NCBI GenBank assembly: GCA_008690995.1
Contig: VRMN01000002.1
Span: 930,001-994,000 of the forward strand
Reading direction: 5' to 3'
DNA: 64,000 nucleotides
Source: Porphyridium purpureum
Lineage: Eukaryota; Rhodophyta; Bangiophyceae; Porphyridiales; Porphyridiaceae
Part shown: in pieces, positions 8,719-17,930 of the stretch
How the letters are laid out: each line of letters opens with the position of its first letter
Position numbering within the stretch: position 1 is the stretch's first letter
Position numbers and translations under genes: made by a program
The notes under the pieces: model-generated
Told to the model about the DNA's origin: nothing
Seen by the model: only the letters and a program-made list of their open reading frames with translations
Database searches by the model: none

Positions 8719-10293
8719 TCAAGCCCCACCGTTCATATGACGAATGTGACCTGTGGCGGCCTCTGCCTTATAAACATCAGCGCGCATCAAGTATACCACA
8801 AGCCTGCTATACGCCACGAATGCGATGAGCGTAACAATAACCGTACTCTGCACAAAAAGTCTATGTCCCAGATCCGCGTGCTTTGACGACAGGATGGTTT
8901 GCATGACATCCAGGTCATTCAAACTTTGCAGAACAAGCACCACATTCACGGCGATGCAAATGGCCACGATGGCCCACCCGAGCACCCGTTCTGCACCTTT
9001 CAAGGCAAAGCTCCCCATGATAGCTGGACTCTCAGCGAAGCGAAGCAACGGAATCGAGACCAGCGGAAGTTGAATGGACACCACAAGCTGCGTGGCCACA
9101 ATGAGCTTGTCGGCGGATGCCTCGCCCGCCCACAATGCGGCTCCCAAGGCAGGGAGAATTGCTGTACCCCGAGTGAGTAAATTGACGATCCACGAGCTCT
9201 TCGTATTCCCGCGATTGAGCCCGAAAAACCCCTCCACGATGAGCTGGCTTGCGTACGTACCCGTGACCGTTGCGGCATGTCCAGAGCACAAAAGGGCAAT
9301 CGCCCACGCTGTGGGTGCCACATTCTGATATTTGCTCAAAACCTCTCCCAACAAGACGGATGCGTCCTGAAGCCCAACATTTGCGAATCTGGCTTCAGCA
9401 TTGTGTGGGAACAACTTGGCTGCTGCCACAGCGACGACAGCAATGTTGATCACAAGAGAAACCGCCAGGGCAACGAATGACTCAAGGCTGGCGTACCGAA
9501 TCTTCTTCTTGATTTCGCTGCGTGTCTGTAAGTGGTGGTCGCTTCCGAGTCGCGTAAGAATTAGACCAGAGTGCAAAAACAAGTTGTGGCCCATGACCAC
9601 ACTGCCCAAGATACTGACTAGAAAGAACCAAGCATTTCCGTCTGGCACTGAAGGCACCACGGCTCCGATCGCAATCCCTGGCACTGACGGGCGCGCAAGG
9701 TACAACTCTAACACGAAACAAAGACCGAGCACGGCCAGTCCTGCCTCAATGACCGCCTCGACCTTTTTCGCGCCCCATTTCTGCAACAGCAAGATGAGCA
9801 ATGTGTCGAGCGCCGAAATGCAGCAACCGAGCGGCAGAGGAATGTTGAACAGAATCCGCAGCGCCATGGCAGTGCCAATTACCTCGGCAACATCAAAGCT
9901 CACCACGCCAAGTTGCGAAATCACGAAGAGCACCATCCTCGGGGCGGTCGAGTACTGCTCACGGCAGTGCTCTGCTAGATGTTTTCCTGTGACGAGTCCG
10001 AGCCTCGCGGCCAAGACCTGCATCCACAGCGCAATGGCGGTTGTCCATACCAGCACCCACACCAGTTTATACTCGTACAACGTGCCGACCTGCAAATCAC
10101 ACTCCAGATTCCCCGGGTCCAGAAAGGCGACCGCTGTAATCCACGACACGCCCGAGAACGTCAGCCACTCGCTCCAATTAAACGGCACGTACGCGTCGCA
10201 CACTGGGCAGTCGCACAGCTCTGACCCATCGCGGACACAGGGCTTGTTCTCTGCGCGTCCCAACAGCGCGCGCTCTTCTTCCACAGACCCCAT
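8719..10293 (-). CDS. NRAMP-family divalent metal transporter
   Basis: The protein has 524 aa with 11-12 hydrophobic segments, as expected for proton-coupled Mn/Fe transporters. The TM1 metal-site motif D-P-G-N is intact (A-F-L-D-P-G-N, near residue 60). The family segments R-L-G-L-V-T-G-K-H-L-A-E and A-E-V-I-G-T-A-M-A-L are also clear. In TM6 the usual M-P-H-N reads M-G-H-N, followed by L-F-L-H-S-G. The metal-ligand Met is kept but the helix-breaking Pro is replaced by Gly. A short Cys-rich stretch (C-D-C-P-V-C) precedes TM1. The start is the ATG at 10293. It is divergent from the kinase gene, with a GTACAGTG octamer on its own strand 143 bases upstream. The family call is firm; the exact metal is unknown. 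Confidence 0.93.
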   Translation of the reverse strand: MGSVEEERALLGRAENKPCVRDGSELCDCPVCDAYVPFNWSEWLTFSGVSWITAVAFLDPGNLECDLQVGTLYEYKLVWVLVWTTAIALWMQVLAARLGLVTGKHLAEHCREQYSTAPRMVLFVISQLGVVSFDVAEVIGTAMALRILFNIPLPLGCCISALDTLLILLLQKWGAKKVEAVIEAGLAVLGLCFVLELYLARPSVPGIAIGAVVPSVPDGNAWFFLVSILGSVVMGHNLFLHSGLILTRLGSDHHLQTRSEIKKKIRYASLESFVALAVSLVINIAVVAVAAAKLFPHNAEARFANVGLQDASVLLGEVLSKYQNVAPTAWAIALLCSGHAATVTGTYASQLIVEGFFGLNRGNTKSSWIVNLLTRGTAILPALGAALWAGEASADKLIVATQLVVSIQLPLVSIPLLRFAESPAIMGSFALKGAERVLGWAIVAICIAVNVVLVLQSLNDLDVMQTILSSKHADLGHRLFVQSTVIVTLIAFVAYSRLVVYLMRADVYKAEAATGHIRHMNGGA

Positions 10294-11127
10294 CTTATCG
10301 TCGCGTTCATTCAGGCGCCCCGCTCAAGCTTCTCAAGGTCCGTCCTGTCTTCCACACACGCCGCCGTCAACCTCGTTCAGATAACGGTTTACGCCTTTCG
10401 CTTGGCCGATGACCGATAAGACCAACTGCACACCCACTGTACCTTACCAAAACCTCCCGATTTAGCGCGGCGAACGTGTAGTGTACAGTGACCGTCAAGC
10501 GCGTGCGCGTCACGCACATGCGGAAACAACGCGTTTAGTACTAAACTGGCGGTGTTTTAGAGGCACATCTTAGATTAAACGTCTGATGAAAAAAGGCATC
10601 GACAAAGTCCAGATGTACACCGAAGTACACTAGGTGAAGTTTCCAATTCCCTTTATGTCCGCGCTGGATGAATGCTTGGGATACCGCGGGTCTCTATCTA
10701 AATGCGTGGTTTTTAGAGGAGATCGAGCACGCGTGCGCAGGGAAAGAGGGGGATGAAGTGATTCACTTTTTTATTCAAAGCATGAGTGGTTGCGATTTTG
10801 GTTGCGGTGGTAGAAAGAGAAAAAGGGAGAAAGGAGTAGAGAGACAGAGAGAAAGGGAGAGGGGGAGAGAGTAGGGAAAGGGGGAAAGACTGACGCGTGT
10901 GTGCGATATGGTGCGTCGTGGAGTGTGTGGATGAGAGAGTGTGCGAGTGTGTGTGTGCATGGCGGGTGCGGGTGTATGTTTGCGTGGAGCGGGGTAGTGC
11001 GTTGTGGCGGATGGTGGGGTAGCGGTGTGCGGTGGTGGGTGATGCTGCGTGGGAAGCTCGGCCGAGAAGAGGTCGGTGGACGACTGGCGGGTGAGGAGGG
11101 AGCGCGAAGCAGCCGCCAGGGTAGGAC
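10294..11127. promoter_or_regulatory. Divergent promoter region with GTACAGTG pair and purine-rich leader
   Basis: This 834-base gap lies between the NRAMP and kinase genes. It holds GTACAGTG on the minus strand (core 10436-10442) and on the plus strand (core 10483-10489, within the 12-mer GTAGTGTACAGT at 10478-10489), so the two sites face away from each other. From about 10805 to 10890 the kinase-sense strand is almost pure A/G with several GGG runs. It is followed by GT-rich sequence to about 11030. No gene is supported here. Confidence 0.5.
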
Positions 11128-14100
11128 ATGGGGTTGAAGAAAGTGGGCAAGTATCTCTTGCTGGAAACCATTGGGCATGGCTCGTTTGGAAAGGTGAAGC
11201 ATGCCGTGCATGAGGACACCGGCGAGCAGTTCGCCGTCAAGGTGCTGCACAAGAAGAAAATTCGCCTGAAAAACTTGTCGCAGCAGGTGCGCAGGGAAAT
11301 TTCCGTCATGTCCTCCCTCACCCATCCTAACATCGTTAAGCTGTACCAGGTGCTCGCTTCCGAAACAAGCATTTTCATCGTCATGGAACTCGTGACCGGC
11401 GGCGAGCTCTTTGACGAAATTTTGAGGAGAAAGCGGCTGCCAGAGGATGAGGCGCGCGTGTATTTTCGACAGCTCATCAACGCTGTCGAGCACTGCCACA
11501 AGTCTGGCGTCTTCCATCGCGATTTGAAGCCCGAGAATCTTTTGCTAGATGAGTCCGGGCGCGTCAAAATCACAGACTTTGGGCTTTCGACGCTGAGAGG
11601 CGCCGATACAGTTGCAGAATTATTATACACACAATGCGGTACGCCTCACTATGTTGCGCCAGAGATCATCTGCTCCGCAGATCGCGGCTACTCGGGAGCC
11701 AAAATGGACATTTGGTCATGCGGAATCATCTTATTTGTTTTGTTGGCTGGATTTCACCCATTCGACGACCACGACTTGAAGCGATTGTTCGAGAAAATTG
11801 TCCGCGCAGACGTCAAATACCCAGAGTACTTCAGCGATGGGGTGCGTAAACTCCTGAGCTCGATGCTTTGTGCAGACCCGTTGAAGCGCGCATCAATATC
11901 AACAATTCAGCGTGACGAGTGGTTTTGCAAGGAGGCAGCTGCCGACGTGGAGGAGCCCGTTGCAGCAACCGGACGCGTCGCGTTTGGAAATCTGGAATCA
12001 GATGCTGCCGAGAACGTGACAACTGGCCCCGTACTCCTCAAGAGAAGGCGAAGCCGCATCGACTCACTCGCCGGAAGCTGTGCGACGATGGTTACTGAGC
12101 GAATCACGGACGAGTATGAAATTGAATATGAGACTGGTGAAACCGTGATGATGCGCGGCTATTCGAGTAGCTCGTGGAACTCGGCTCACACAAGAGAAAA
12201 TACTGGGTCAGGACAAGGCCGCATTGGCGATGTCGCAGACAAAACGGAAGCCGAGGATATTCTTCACACAAGCGCGGATCCTTTCGTTGGTCTTTACGCA
12301 TCCGACACACCCTCTCGAATCGGAGCGGGTGAGTCCGCACTGAACACGTCCAATCCTGCAAGTGGTGGTGGGGCCGTGGTCCATGACAAGCATGTGTCGG
12401 GCAGGCTTCGGTTCAAGGATGGTGCTGTGGCGAACAACGAAGGGATGGATCAAAATCACTCGACAAAAGAACAGCATCAGAAGCAGAAGAAGATGCTACG
12501 CAAGGCACATAGCGCGGCGTCTCTCGGAACGCATTCGTCGGCAACACACTCGAGCGCAACCTTTGGAAACAGTGGTGTGTTGCAGCACTTGGAGAGCATT
12601 GATGTTTCTTCCTCAAGTGGTGTTGTTGAAGGGGGTGTCACTCCGGCGGCACCCACTTCTGCAGCGAGGTCCCCGGCGCCGGACTTACGATTCGACATGG
12701 AGACAGTGAAACGCGCGCTCATCGCTAAATGGGGCATTGCCGAAGTACCGTCTTCCAAGAAGCTCCCCGTTTTCGAGGACACGAGTGTGGACGAATTGTC
12801 ACCCAACGCAGTCATGGCAGACGGTATCTCCAGCAGTGATGACGATGGTGACGGCGATGGCGACGAGGGAATGACCGAAAGAATCAAAAGGCAGCACGTC
12901 CTGCAGGAGGTCAGGACTTTCCGAAAAAATTTACCGAGTGTCCGGACTGGCGCACCGGATCACACCGAGTCGTTGGCGAAGACGTCGTCTGTAAATGGGA
13001 AGTGCGGCCTCATCTCGGCAGAGACAAAGGAATCTTTCGCAATGCCTCCGAAGTCGGTCAAATCGGCACCGAATAGTACCGCAGCAGTCTTTGTCAAGGA
13101 GTACCCGATGACAGTGGAACTCGGCGAGCCGGGATGCGACGATCTGTTGGACTTGGGACGCTCGCGCTTCGACACCGTCTCGTCTGCATCTGCCCTGGAA
13201 AGCAAGGATCGAAGGTTGAACGAGAACCAGCTTGAAGAACACAACGACCAAGACCTAGAGGTCGTGAGCCTCGCTGGTGGCCCGATCGACGCACTCGACG
13301 GAAAGCAACCGCGCGGCAGCGGAGGCAGCGGCAAGCTCGAGAAGCTAAACACGTGGATTGTCCGAAATCCGCGCAAACCATGGCGCTTCAGTGTTCACCA
13401 GCACGCCGCAGGAGACCATGCTCGCGCATCTGCGGCTAGCGGAGGGCTTCCGTTAGAACATCAGCGAAAGATTGAGATGGACGGCGGTGGATATACTCTG
13501 GCAGATTCGGGGGTGGGGATTACGCGCAACGCGCACGCAACAGAAGCGACTAATTTCAGCAATTTATTTATTCTATCGCCGGGCCAACCGGTAGCAGGAT
13601 TGGCAGGCAGAACTGGATCAGCATCTGCCTCGGCTCTTGCCCCTGCTCATTCGTCCCGGGAAGGGTCAGCGTCGAAAAGTTCAGCCTACACCGCAGCTGG
13701 TAAGGACTACTCAACTTGGTGGGTTGGTACAACAGCTCTTGATCCGGCGAGGAGGCAAAGCGACGTGTCTGGAGCGTCTGTACAGCTGCCAAGCGGACGG
13801 ACAACCACGGAGACTTCCCTATCCTCCTCTGTCTCGCCCGGAACAGGTTCGACGGGAGCGGACGCGATCGCCGCCACCAAGCAGCAACACGCACTGCGGA
13901 CGAGTGAACCGGTTTCATCCCCGCTCCAGACCTTCTTGGAGCGCTCGGGTTCAAGCTCAAACATGCAGAATATAGGGCAGCGAAGGCCCCCGCCTGCAAA
14001 TCGAAGCACTGCAACCGAGGCAAAGTCCGCGGGTGGCTTCATGGCGGACGATGCGCGACGGGTGCTCGAGAGGGAGCGGCAAGCACACATGGTTGATGCT

Positions 14101-15087
14101 TCACCTGCGGTTCAAGCCCCTGACGAAGCGTTGTTTCCTTCCGTTTCGTCCCCGCAATTGTTTCTCAACAATTATGGGGGCCCCACGGCTCTTTCTGGAC
14201 TCGGATATGCTGCGTATGCAAAAAGCTCACCCCCCAAAACGGCGTTCCGTGGAGTTCCATCCGGTGCATTGAAGGCTGGACCAGATGGCTCGGTCCGGGA
14301 CGATTTTGGACGCGGGCTAGTGCACCTATCACCAGCTGCGTCTTTTTCGTCCCTAAACACGCACGCCACCTCGCTGGCGGAGGCGCAAGCTCAAGTTCGC
14401 TCCATTAGCGGAAACAGCGTGTTTGGTCTTGAGGAGCAGCACAGTTCGTACTCTTCCTCCATGCAGACACCGTCATCGCTCTCCCATTCAGAATCGTCGT
14501 CGCGCGTGAGTTTAGCAGGCTCACGCGCCCGATCGAACAGCACGCAAAGTTTGACAAAGTTTCAGAAGCGTGACGGGCGCGTCAGCGGGCCAAGTGGAGG
14601 CGGCGGTTTTGCGAACTTTCTGCGCATGGTGAACCCGATCCATATCCGCCGCTACACTGAATTTAAGACAACGTTTTCGATGGACAAGACTTGGCTCGTG
14701 CTTGAATTTATTCTGCGAGACCTGCATTGCGAGTTCTCGATTCATAAGGTGTCAGACTCGTTCTGGAAAGTCCGCACTGACGCGAAGTGGAGCGGTCGTG
14801 TACTGCCTGTACGTATGGAGCTATTTCCTCTTGAGGAGCTTATCATGGTGAGCATGAAGCTCTCTAGGACCGAGCGTGGTAACACGACGGACCAGAAGGA
14901 GTTCTTAGACTTTTACAATTACGTGTATTCGACGTTCTGCCGGATCACGGACTGTGGGCTTTTGGATTCGTCTAGGAGAACTGACACGTCAGAAACAGGG
15001 CAACATGATGCGCAACACCCGCCGACCGGGGGCCGCCATGAGACTGGCGGACCTTCCGCGGGTGTCGTACACGCGGCGTGGATGTGA
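11128..15087 (+). CDS. CIPK/AMPK-like serine-threonine kinase with very long linker
   Basis: The protein has 1319 aa. The kinase domain spans about residues 8-267 with all key elements: G-H-G-S-F-G-K-V, K38, H-R-D-L-K-P-E-N (D132), D-F-G (150-152) and A-P-E (177-179). The activation loop reads L-L-Y-T-Q-C-G-T-P-H-Y-V-A-P-E, close to plant CIPK/SnRK3 kinases. The C-terminal ~100 residues, from R-R-Y-T-E-F to F-Y-N-Y-V-Y, match the CIPK/AMPK KA1-PPI fold. I see no convincing NAF motif. Between them lie about 900 Ser/Gly/Ala-rich disordered residues; typical CIPKs total about 450. The start follows directly on the kinase domain. Calcium-sensor or energy-sensor signalling is inferred from the family. 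Confidence 0.9.
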   Translation: MGLKKVGKYLLLETIGHGSFGKVKHAVHEDTGEQFAVKVLHKKKIRLKNLSQQVRREISVMSSLTHPNIVKLYQVLASETSIFIVMELVTGGELFDEILRRKRLPEDEARVYFRQLINAVEHCHKSGVFHRDLKPENLLLDESGRVKITDFGLSTLRGADTVAELLYTQCGTPHYVAPEIICSADRGYSGAKMDIWSCGIILFVLLAGFHPFDDHDLKRLFEKIVRADVKYPEYFSDGVRKLLSSMLCADPLKRASISTIQRDEWFCKEAAADVEEPVAATGRVAFGNLESDAAENVTTGPVLLKRRRSRIDSLAGSCATMVTERITDEYEIEYETGETVMMRGYSSSSWNSAHTRENTGSGQGRIGDVADKTEAEDILHTSADPFVGLYASDTPSRIGAGESALNTSNPASGGGAVVHDKHVSGRLRFKDGAVANNEGMDQNHSTKEQHQKQKKMLRKAHSAASLGTHSSATHSSATFGNSGVLQHLESIDVSSSSGVVEGGVTPAAPTSAARSPAPDLRFDMETVKRALIAKWGIAEVPSSKKLPVFEDTSVDELSPNAVMADGISSSDDDGDGDGDEGMTERIKRQHVLQEVRTFRKNLPSVRTGAPDHTESLAKTSSVNGKCGLISAETKESFAMPPKSVKSAPNSTAAVFVKEYPMTVELGEPGCDDLLDLGRSRFDTVSSASALESKDRRLNENQLEEHNDQDLEVVSLAGGPIDALDGKQPRGSGGSGKLEKLNTWIVRNPRKPWRFSVHQHAAGDHARASAASGGLPLEHQRKIEMDGGGYTLADSGVGITRNAHATEATNFSNLFILSPGQPVAGLAGRTGSASASALAPAHSSREGSASKSSAYTAAGKDYSTWWVGTTALDPARRQSDVSGASVQLPSGRTTTETSLSSSVSPGTGSTGADAIAATKQQHALRTSEPVSSPLQTFLERSGSSSNMQNIGQRRPPPANRSTATEAKSAGGFMADDARRVLERERQAHMVDASPAVQAPDEALFPSVSSPQLFLNNYGGPTALSGLGYAAYAKSSPPKTAFRGVPSGALKAGPDGSVRDDFGRGLVHLSPAASFSSLNTHATSLAEAQAQVRSISGNSVFGLEEQHSSYSSSMQTPSSLSHSESSSRVSLAGSRARSNSTQSLTKFQKRDGRVSGPSGGGGFANFLRMVNPIHIRRYTEFKTTFSMDKTWLVLEFILRDLHCEFSIHKVSDSFWKVRTDAKWSGRVLPVRMELFPLEELIMVSMKLSRTERGNTTDQKEFLDFYNYVYSTFCRITDCGLLDSSRRTDTSETGQHDAQHPPTGGRHETGGPSAGVVHAAWM

Positions 15088-15415
15088 GCTGAATGCTCCG
15101 GTGCAGGCATCCTCTAGATTTGTTGGTTAATGTGACTACACGTACAGTGGAATTACACGCAAAATGCCGTTTTCACGGAGTCAGCAAGCGTGCTGCATGC
15201 GGGAACAAAATTACGAACAAACAAACAAAAGATTTTGCTCGCAACCCGACCGCCACTGAGGCTGACATTGCACCACGCCCACGCTTTAAAAGACTACTTC
15301 GTCACGGGCTGCACCAGTGGTGGATTCGCACAGTCGCCATCTCATTCCGACGCGATTAGCGCCAATCATCCTAGACTGTCAATCGCCCTCTTCTTGTTCA
15401 ATGCACTTTGCAGCG
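15088..15415. other. Gap between convergent genes
   Basis: These are the 3' flanks of the kinase and the first Alba-like gene. The only feature noted is one GTACAGTG octamer at 15142-15149, which here lies in a 3' region rather than near a start. Confidence 0.5.
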
Positions 15416-15937
15416 CTAGGCTTGAGCTTTGGCCTTGGCCTCATCCTCCAGCCTCTGCAGAATGCGCAATTCCCGTTCCCTGTGCCTGTCGAAGAATTCC
15501 TTCGCCCTTATCACAGTCAGGGTAACGCTTTCCGTTCCATAATGAGGTCTGTTGTCCGAGGCTGGCGTTGGATCGTCCCCGGTTGTTGGCCGCCTCGAGA
15601 ACCCGATCGTCATTTGGGGCTTTTCCGCAAGGCCTTGATATTCCAGTACCAGGGCGGACCGAATTGCACCGGGAATCGCGGTCCCCGTCGCCAAAAGATT
15701 GATCGATGCGTTGAACTTCAACGCGTCACGCATATCAGCCACCATCTTACCGATCGGAGTGTCCTTCTTCATGTACAGCGTGCGGGCGCCTTCGCGAGAA
15801 TAGCCCGCAGTCTTCCGGTCCTGCACAACGCGCGACGACGCGATGCCGGCGCAAGGAACGCGCGCCCACGGCGCACGCCGCGCGGCGCGGCTCAAGTTCT
15901 GCAGCGACGCCATTTTCATCACCATCATCTTCAGCAT
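15416..15937 (-). CDS. Alba-like protein, array copy 1, organelle-targeted
   Basis: The protein has 173 aa. Residues ~1-50 are rich in Arg/Ala/Ser with few acids, like a mitochondrial or plastid presequence. The rest matches the Alba nucleic-acid-binding fold: M-K-K-D-T-P-I-G-K-M-V, then N-L-L-A-T-G-T-A-I-P-G-A-I-R-S-A (compare the Alba A-x-G-x-A-I-x-x-A-V helix). It ends with a strand E-S-V-T-L-T-V-I-R-A-K-E-F-F-D. Compared with plant Alba proteins it lacks a C-terminal RG tail. It is the first of four related genes on this strand. Organelle RNA or DNA binding is inferred. The start is one of several clustered ATGs between 15937 and 15914. Confidence 0.75.
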   Translation of the reverse strand: MLKMMVMKMASLQNLSRAARRAPWARVPCAGIASSRVVQDRKTAGYSREGARTLYMKKDTPIGKMVADMRDALKFNASINLLATGTAIPGAIRSALVLEYQGLAEKPQMTIGFSRRPTTGDDPTPASDNRPHYGTESVTLTVIRAKEFFDRHRERELRILQRLEDEAKAKAQA

Positions 15938-16052
15938 GTCACTGCTTCCGCTTTAATCTCTTCGGCTCCAGGGCACAGAAACCCACAATCGCAACGGGAG
16001 CATCTAGGGCTGGATGGCAAAATCATAAGAAGGGCGTGTTTGAGGATAGAAA

Positions 16053-16060
16053 GTACAGTG
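16053..16060 (+). promoter_or_regulatory. GTACAGTG octamer
   Basis: This instance of the recurring intergenic octamer lies 116 bases upstream of the array copy 1 start, in reverse orientation to that gene. The gap 15938-16217 holds nothing else recognisable. Confidence 0.45.
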
Positions 16061-16217
16061 GTCAGGTCTGAGTGTGCGTGTGCGTGTGTGTGTTCCATTT
16101 CGCCAGATCGACGGCGACGACGGTTCTGACATGGAGCACTTGTCTTGCGCCGGGCGTCGGCGCACGCGAGACACGCCGCGGCATGGATCTGGTCCGGGCC
16201 TAACGCCGCGATGTCCT

Positions 16218-16745
16218 CTAGTCTGCGGGCTCTGCTCGCTGGCGTAAAACATCAAACGCCCGCAATTCCCACTCGCGTTGCTTGTCGAAAAAGTCGGCAG
16301 ACCGCGTCACAGTGATCACGACTCGCTCCGTTCCGAGAGATTTCCTTTGCTCATCGCTATTTTCTTCTGCCTTGGTGTTCTCGGTAGACCTCTTCGGAAC
16401 GAAGTCGACTCGCACGCTGGGGGCCTGAATGATTCCGTCCCTGTGCAGCATCGCCACCATCCGGATGGCGCGTGGAATGGCTTGTCCGATCGCGAAGACC
16501 ATCACTGACTCGTCCAGCTTCAAAAATTGGCGCAGGGTACGTAGCATAGCACCCATCCTTTCGTCCTTCTTTACAAACAAGCGCTGTAAGACCCCGATCT
16601 GGCGTTCCGTGTTCGACGAGCCTTGCGCGTCGTGCAGCGATCCAGTGTCATCCTTTGCAGCCCTTGCAGAAAATGAAACAGTCGCGCGCGAAACGTAGTT
16701 CCACGGTGCAAACCGTGACGCAGTGCGAAGCTTCATCATCGCCAT
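16218..16745 (-). CDS. Alba-like protein, array copy 2, organelle-targeted
   Basis: The protein has 175 aa. The basic N-terminus (M-A-M-M-K-L-R-T-A-S-R) aligns with copy 1. The Alba-like core is L-F-V-K-K-D-E-R-M-G-A-M, then V-F-A-I-G-Q-A-I-P-R-A-I-R-M-V-A and the last strand E-R-V-V-I-T-V-T-R-S-A-D-F-F-D-K-Q. This resembles the plant Alba ending I-T-L-V-K-S-E-K-F-D-E-L. The loop before the last strand is long and charged. I chose the ATG at 16745 because the longer frame to 16778 begins with GTG. Spacing to copy 1 is 280 bases on the same strand. Confidence 0.75.
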   Translation of the reverse strand: MAMMKLRTASRFAPWNYVSRATVSFSARAAKDDTGSLHDAQGSSNTERQIGVLQRLFVKKDERMGAMLRTLRQFLKLDESVMVFAIGQAIPRAIRMVAMLHRDGIIQAPSVRVDFVPKRSTENTKAEENSDEQRKSLGTERVVITVTRSADFFDKQREWELRAFDVLRQRAEPAD

Positions 16746-17189
16746 CCTGAACCTCGTGTTCTTCTTCTTCCCAAACACCTTTCTCGGTCTCCTGCGCCCC
16801 GCGCTTTCTTCCCGTCACAATCGATACCTGCTCGAACACACTCGCTACCCTCAAAAGGACCAAATTCATAGAAAGCACATGATTTAATAAGAAAAAAATC
16901 AGGGTTCTCAAAAGTCACGATGAAATGAACATGCGCTTACTCTTCTGCTCGCGCATGCGACACCTCTGCATTCATCTCCGCTCTTGGACGAGACGCCATG
17001 CGCACACCTCTTCACACTCGCTGCCGTTCTTTGTTTCCATCGCGAGAGCCAGATGAAGCTGCCTTGGTCGTTTCCAGCGCCCAACGACAAGATTTGGAAT
17101 AGAAGAATGGGACCTCTGTGCAGGAGCACGAGTACCGCGCCCCGGCACAAACAGACCCAATGGGTGTGTCTCCTCCATATCGCATTTCT
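16746..17189. other. Gap upstream of Alba-like copy 2
   Basis: It contains the copy 2 promoter and the region beyond the end of the array pseudogene. A minus-strand open frame continues from the pseudogene to 16972 but shows no further similarity to its relatives, so I do not call it coding. Confidence 0.45.
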
Positions 17190-17770
17190 TCGTCTCCTTC
17201 AGTCGCGCATGCAAAGTGACATCTTTACTCAGCGAGTCAGTAGTCGCAGCCACGCGGATCAAGATTCGATCTTTTCCAGGCAGTCTCATCTTTGTGCCCT
17301 GTTCTCATTCGCGTGATACGTCGAGCCGTCATTTTGCATATTCTCTCTCTGTGTCTGTGTGTTTTGTATACACATTCAGTATGCTTTGGTGAGAGCTCCT
17401 TTTGCGATAAACTCGACTTGCAAAGCACGGCTTGAAATGATCCCGTCTTAAACCAGCGATATCACCACCGAGACAGCGCATGGAACAGCTTGCCCGCAGG
17501 CAAGAATCCAAGACTAATTCTTCGGACTTCATGTATTGGCGACGCACAGTGTTTAGCGCTTAACCCCACAGTCTCGTCCTTCTCGAAAGCTACGTATTGC
17601 AAATTTCTTTTCCCGTGCACAAGCGGATCGCGTTCGACGACCCCGGCGTGTTTGGCAGGGACAAAGCGCCACTCTTTGCAGCTCGCACTATTTGTCAAAG
17701 AAAGCGGCGCAGAAAAAAGATGTAAGGTGCGTACTGTGAGACCTGCGAGTGTCTTGACCCTTATCACATT
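17190..17770 (-). pseudogene. Alba-like pseudogene, array copy 3
   Basis: Reading the minus strand, pieces in different frames align in order with copies 1, 2 and 4. First is a presequence-like stretch from ~17767, then E-K-D-E-T-V-G (copy 2 K-D-E-R-M-G). After a frame change comes L-N-T-V-R-R-Q-Y-M-K-S-E-E-L-V-L. After a second change comes A-C-G-Q-A-V-P-C-A-V-S-V-V (copy 2 A-I-G-Q-A-I-P-R-A-I-R-M-V), which runs through an in-frame TAA into D-G-I-I-S. The end has D-R-I-L-I-R-V (copy 2 E-R-V-V-I-T-V). At least two frameshifts and one stop break it. It is clearly homologous to its neighbours and clearly not a functional gene. An intron could explain at most part of this. Confidence 0.72.
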
Positions 17771-17930
17771 TCCTCACGCTCAACCACCATTGCCTTCCCG
17801 ACTTATCTAGTACTTCTGGCACCGAGCACTACCTAGAAAGCAAAGCATGCGGGTTGTCTCTCATGCGCTCAGATTCAGGCTTCTGAAGGGTTTTCGGCAG
17901 AATGGACGTGCGCGATTTCTACCAACCAGA

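Noticed and set aside
9401-10384. 327-residue frame antisense to the NRAMP gene
   Set aside because: The sense strand is an unmistakable transporter, and the antisense product is a Ser/Thr/Pro-rich shadow.
16972-17189. Continuation of the Alba-like pseudogene frame as a separate gene
   Set aside because: It has no similarity to the other array copies beyond 17190 and no start codon of its own in a convincing place.
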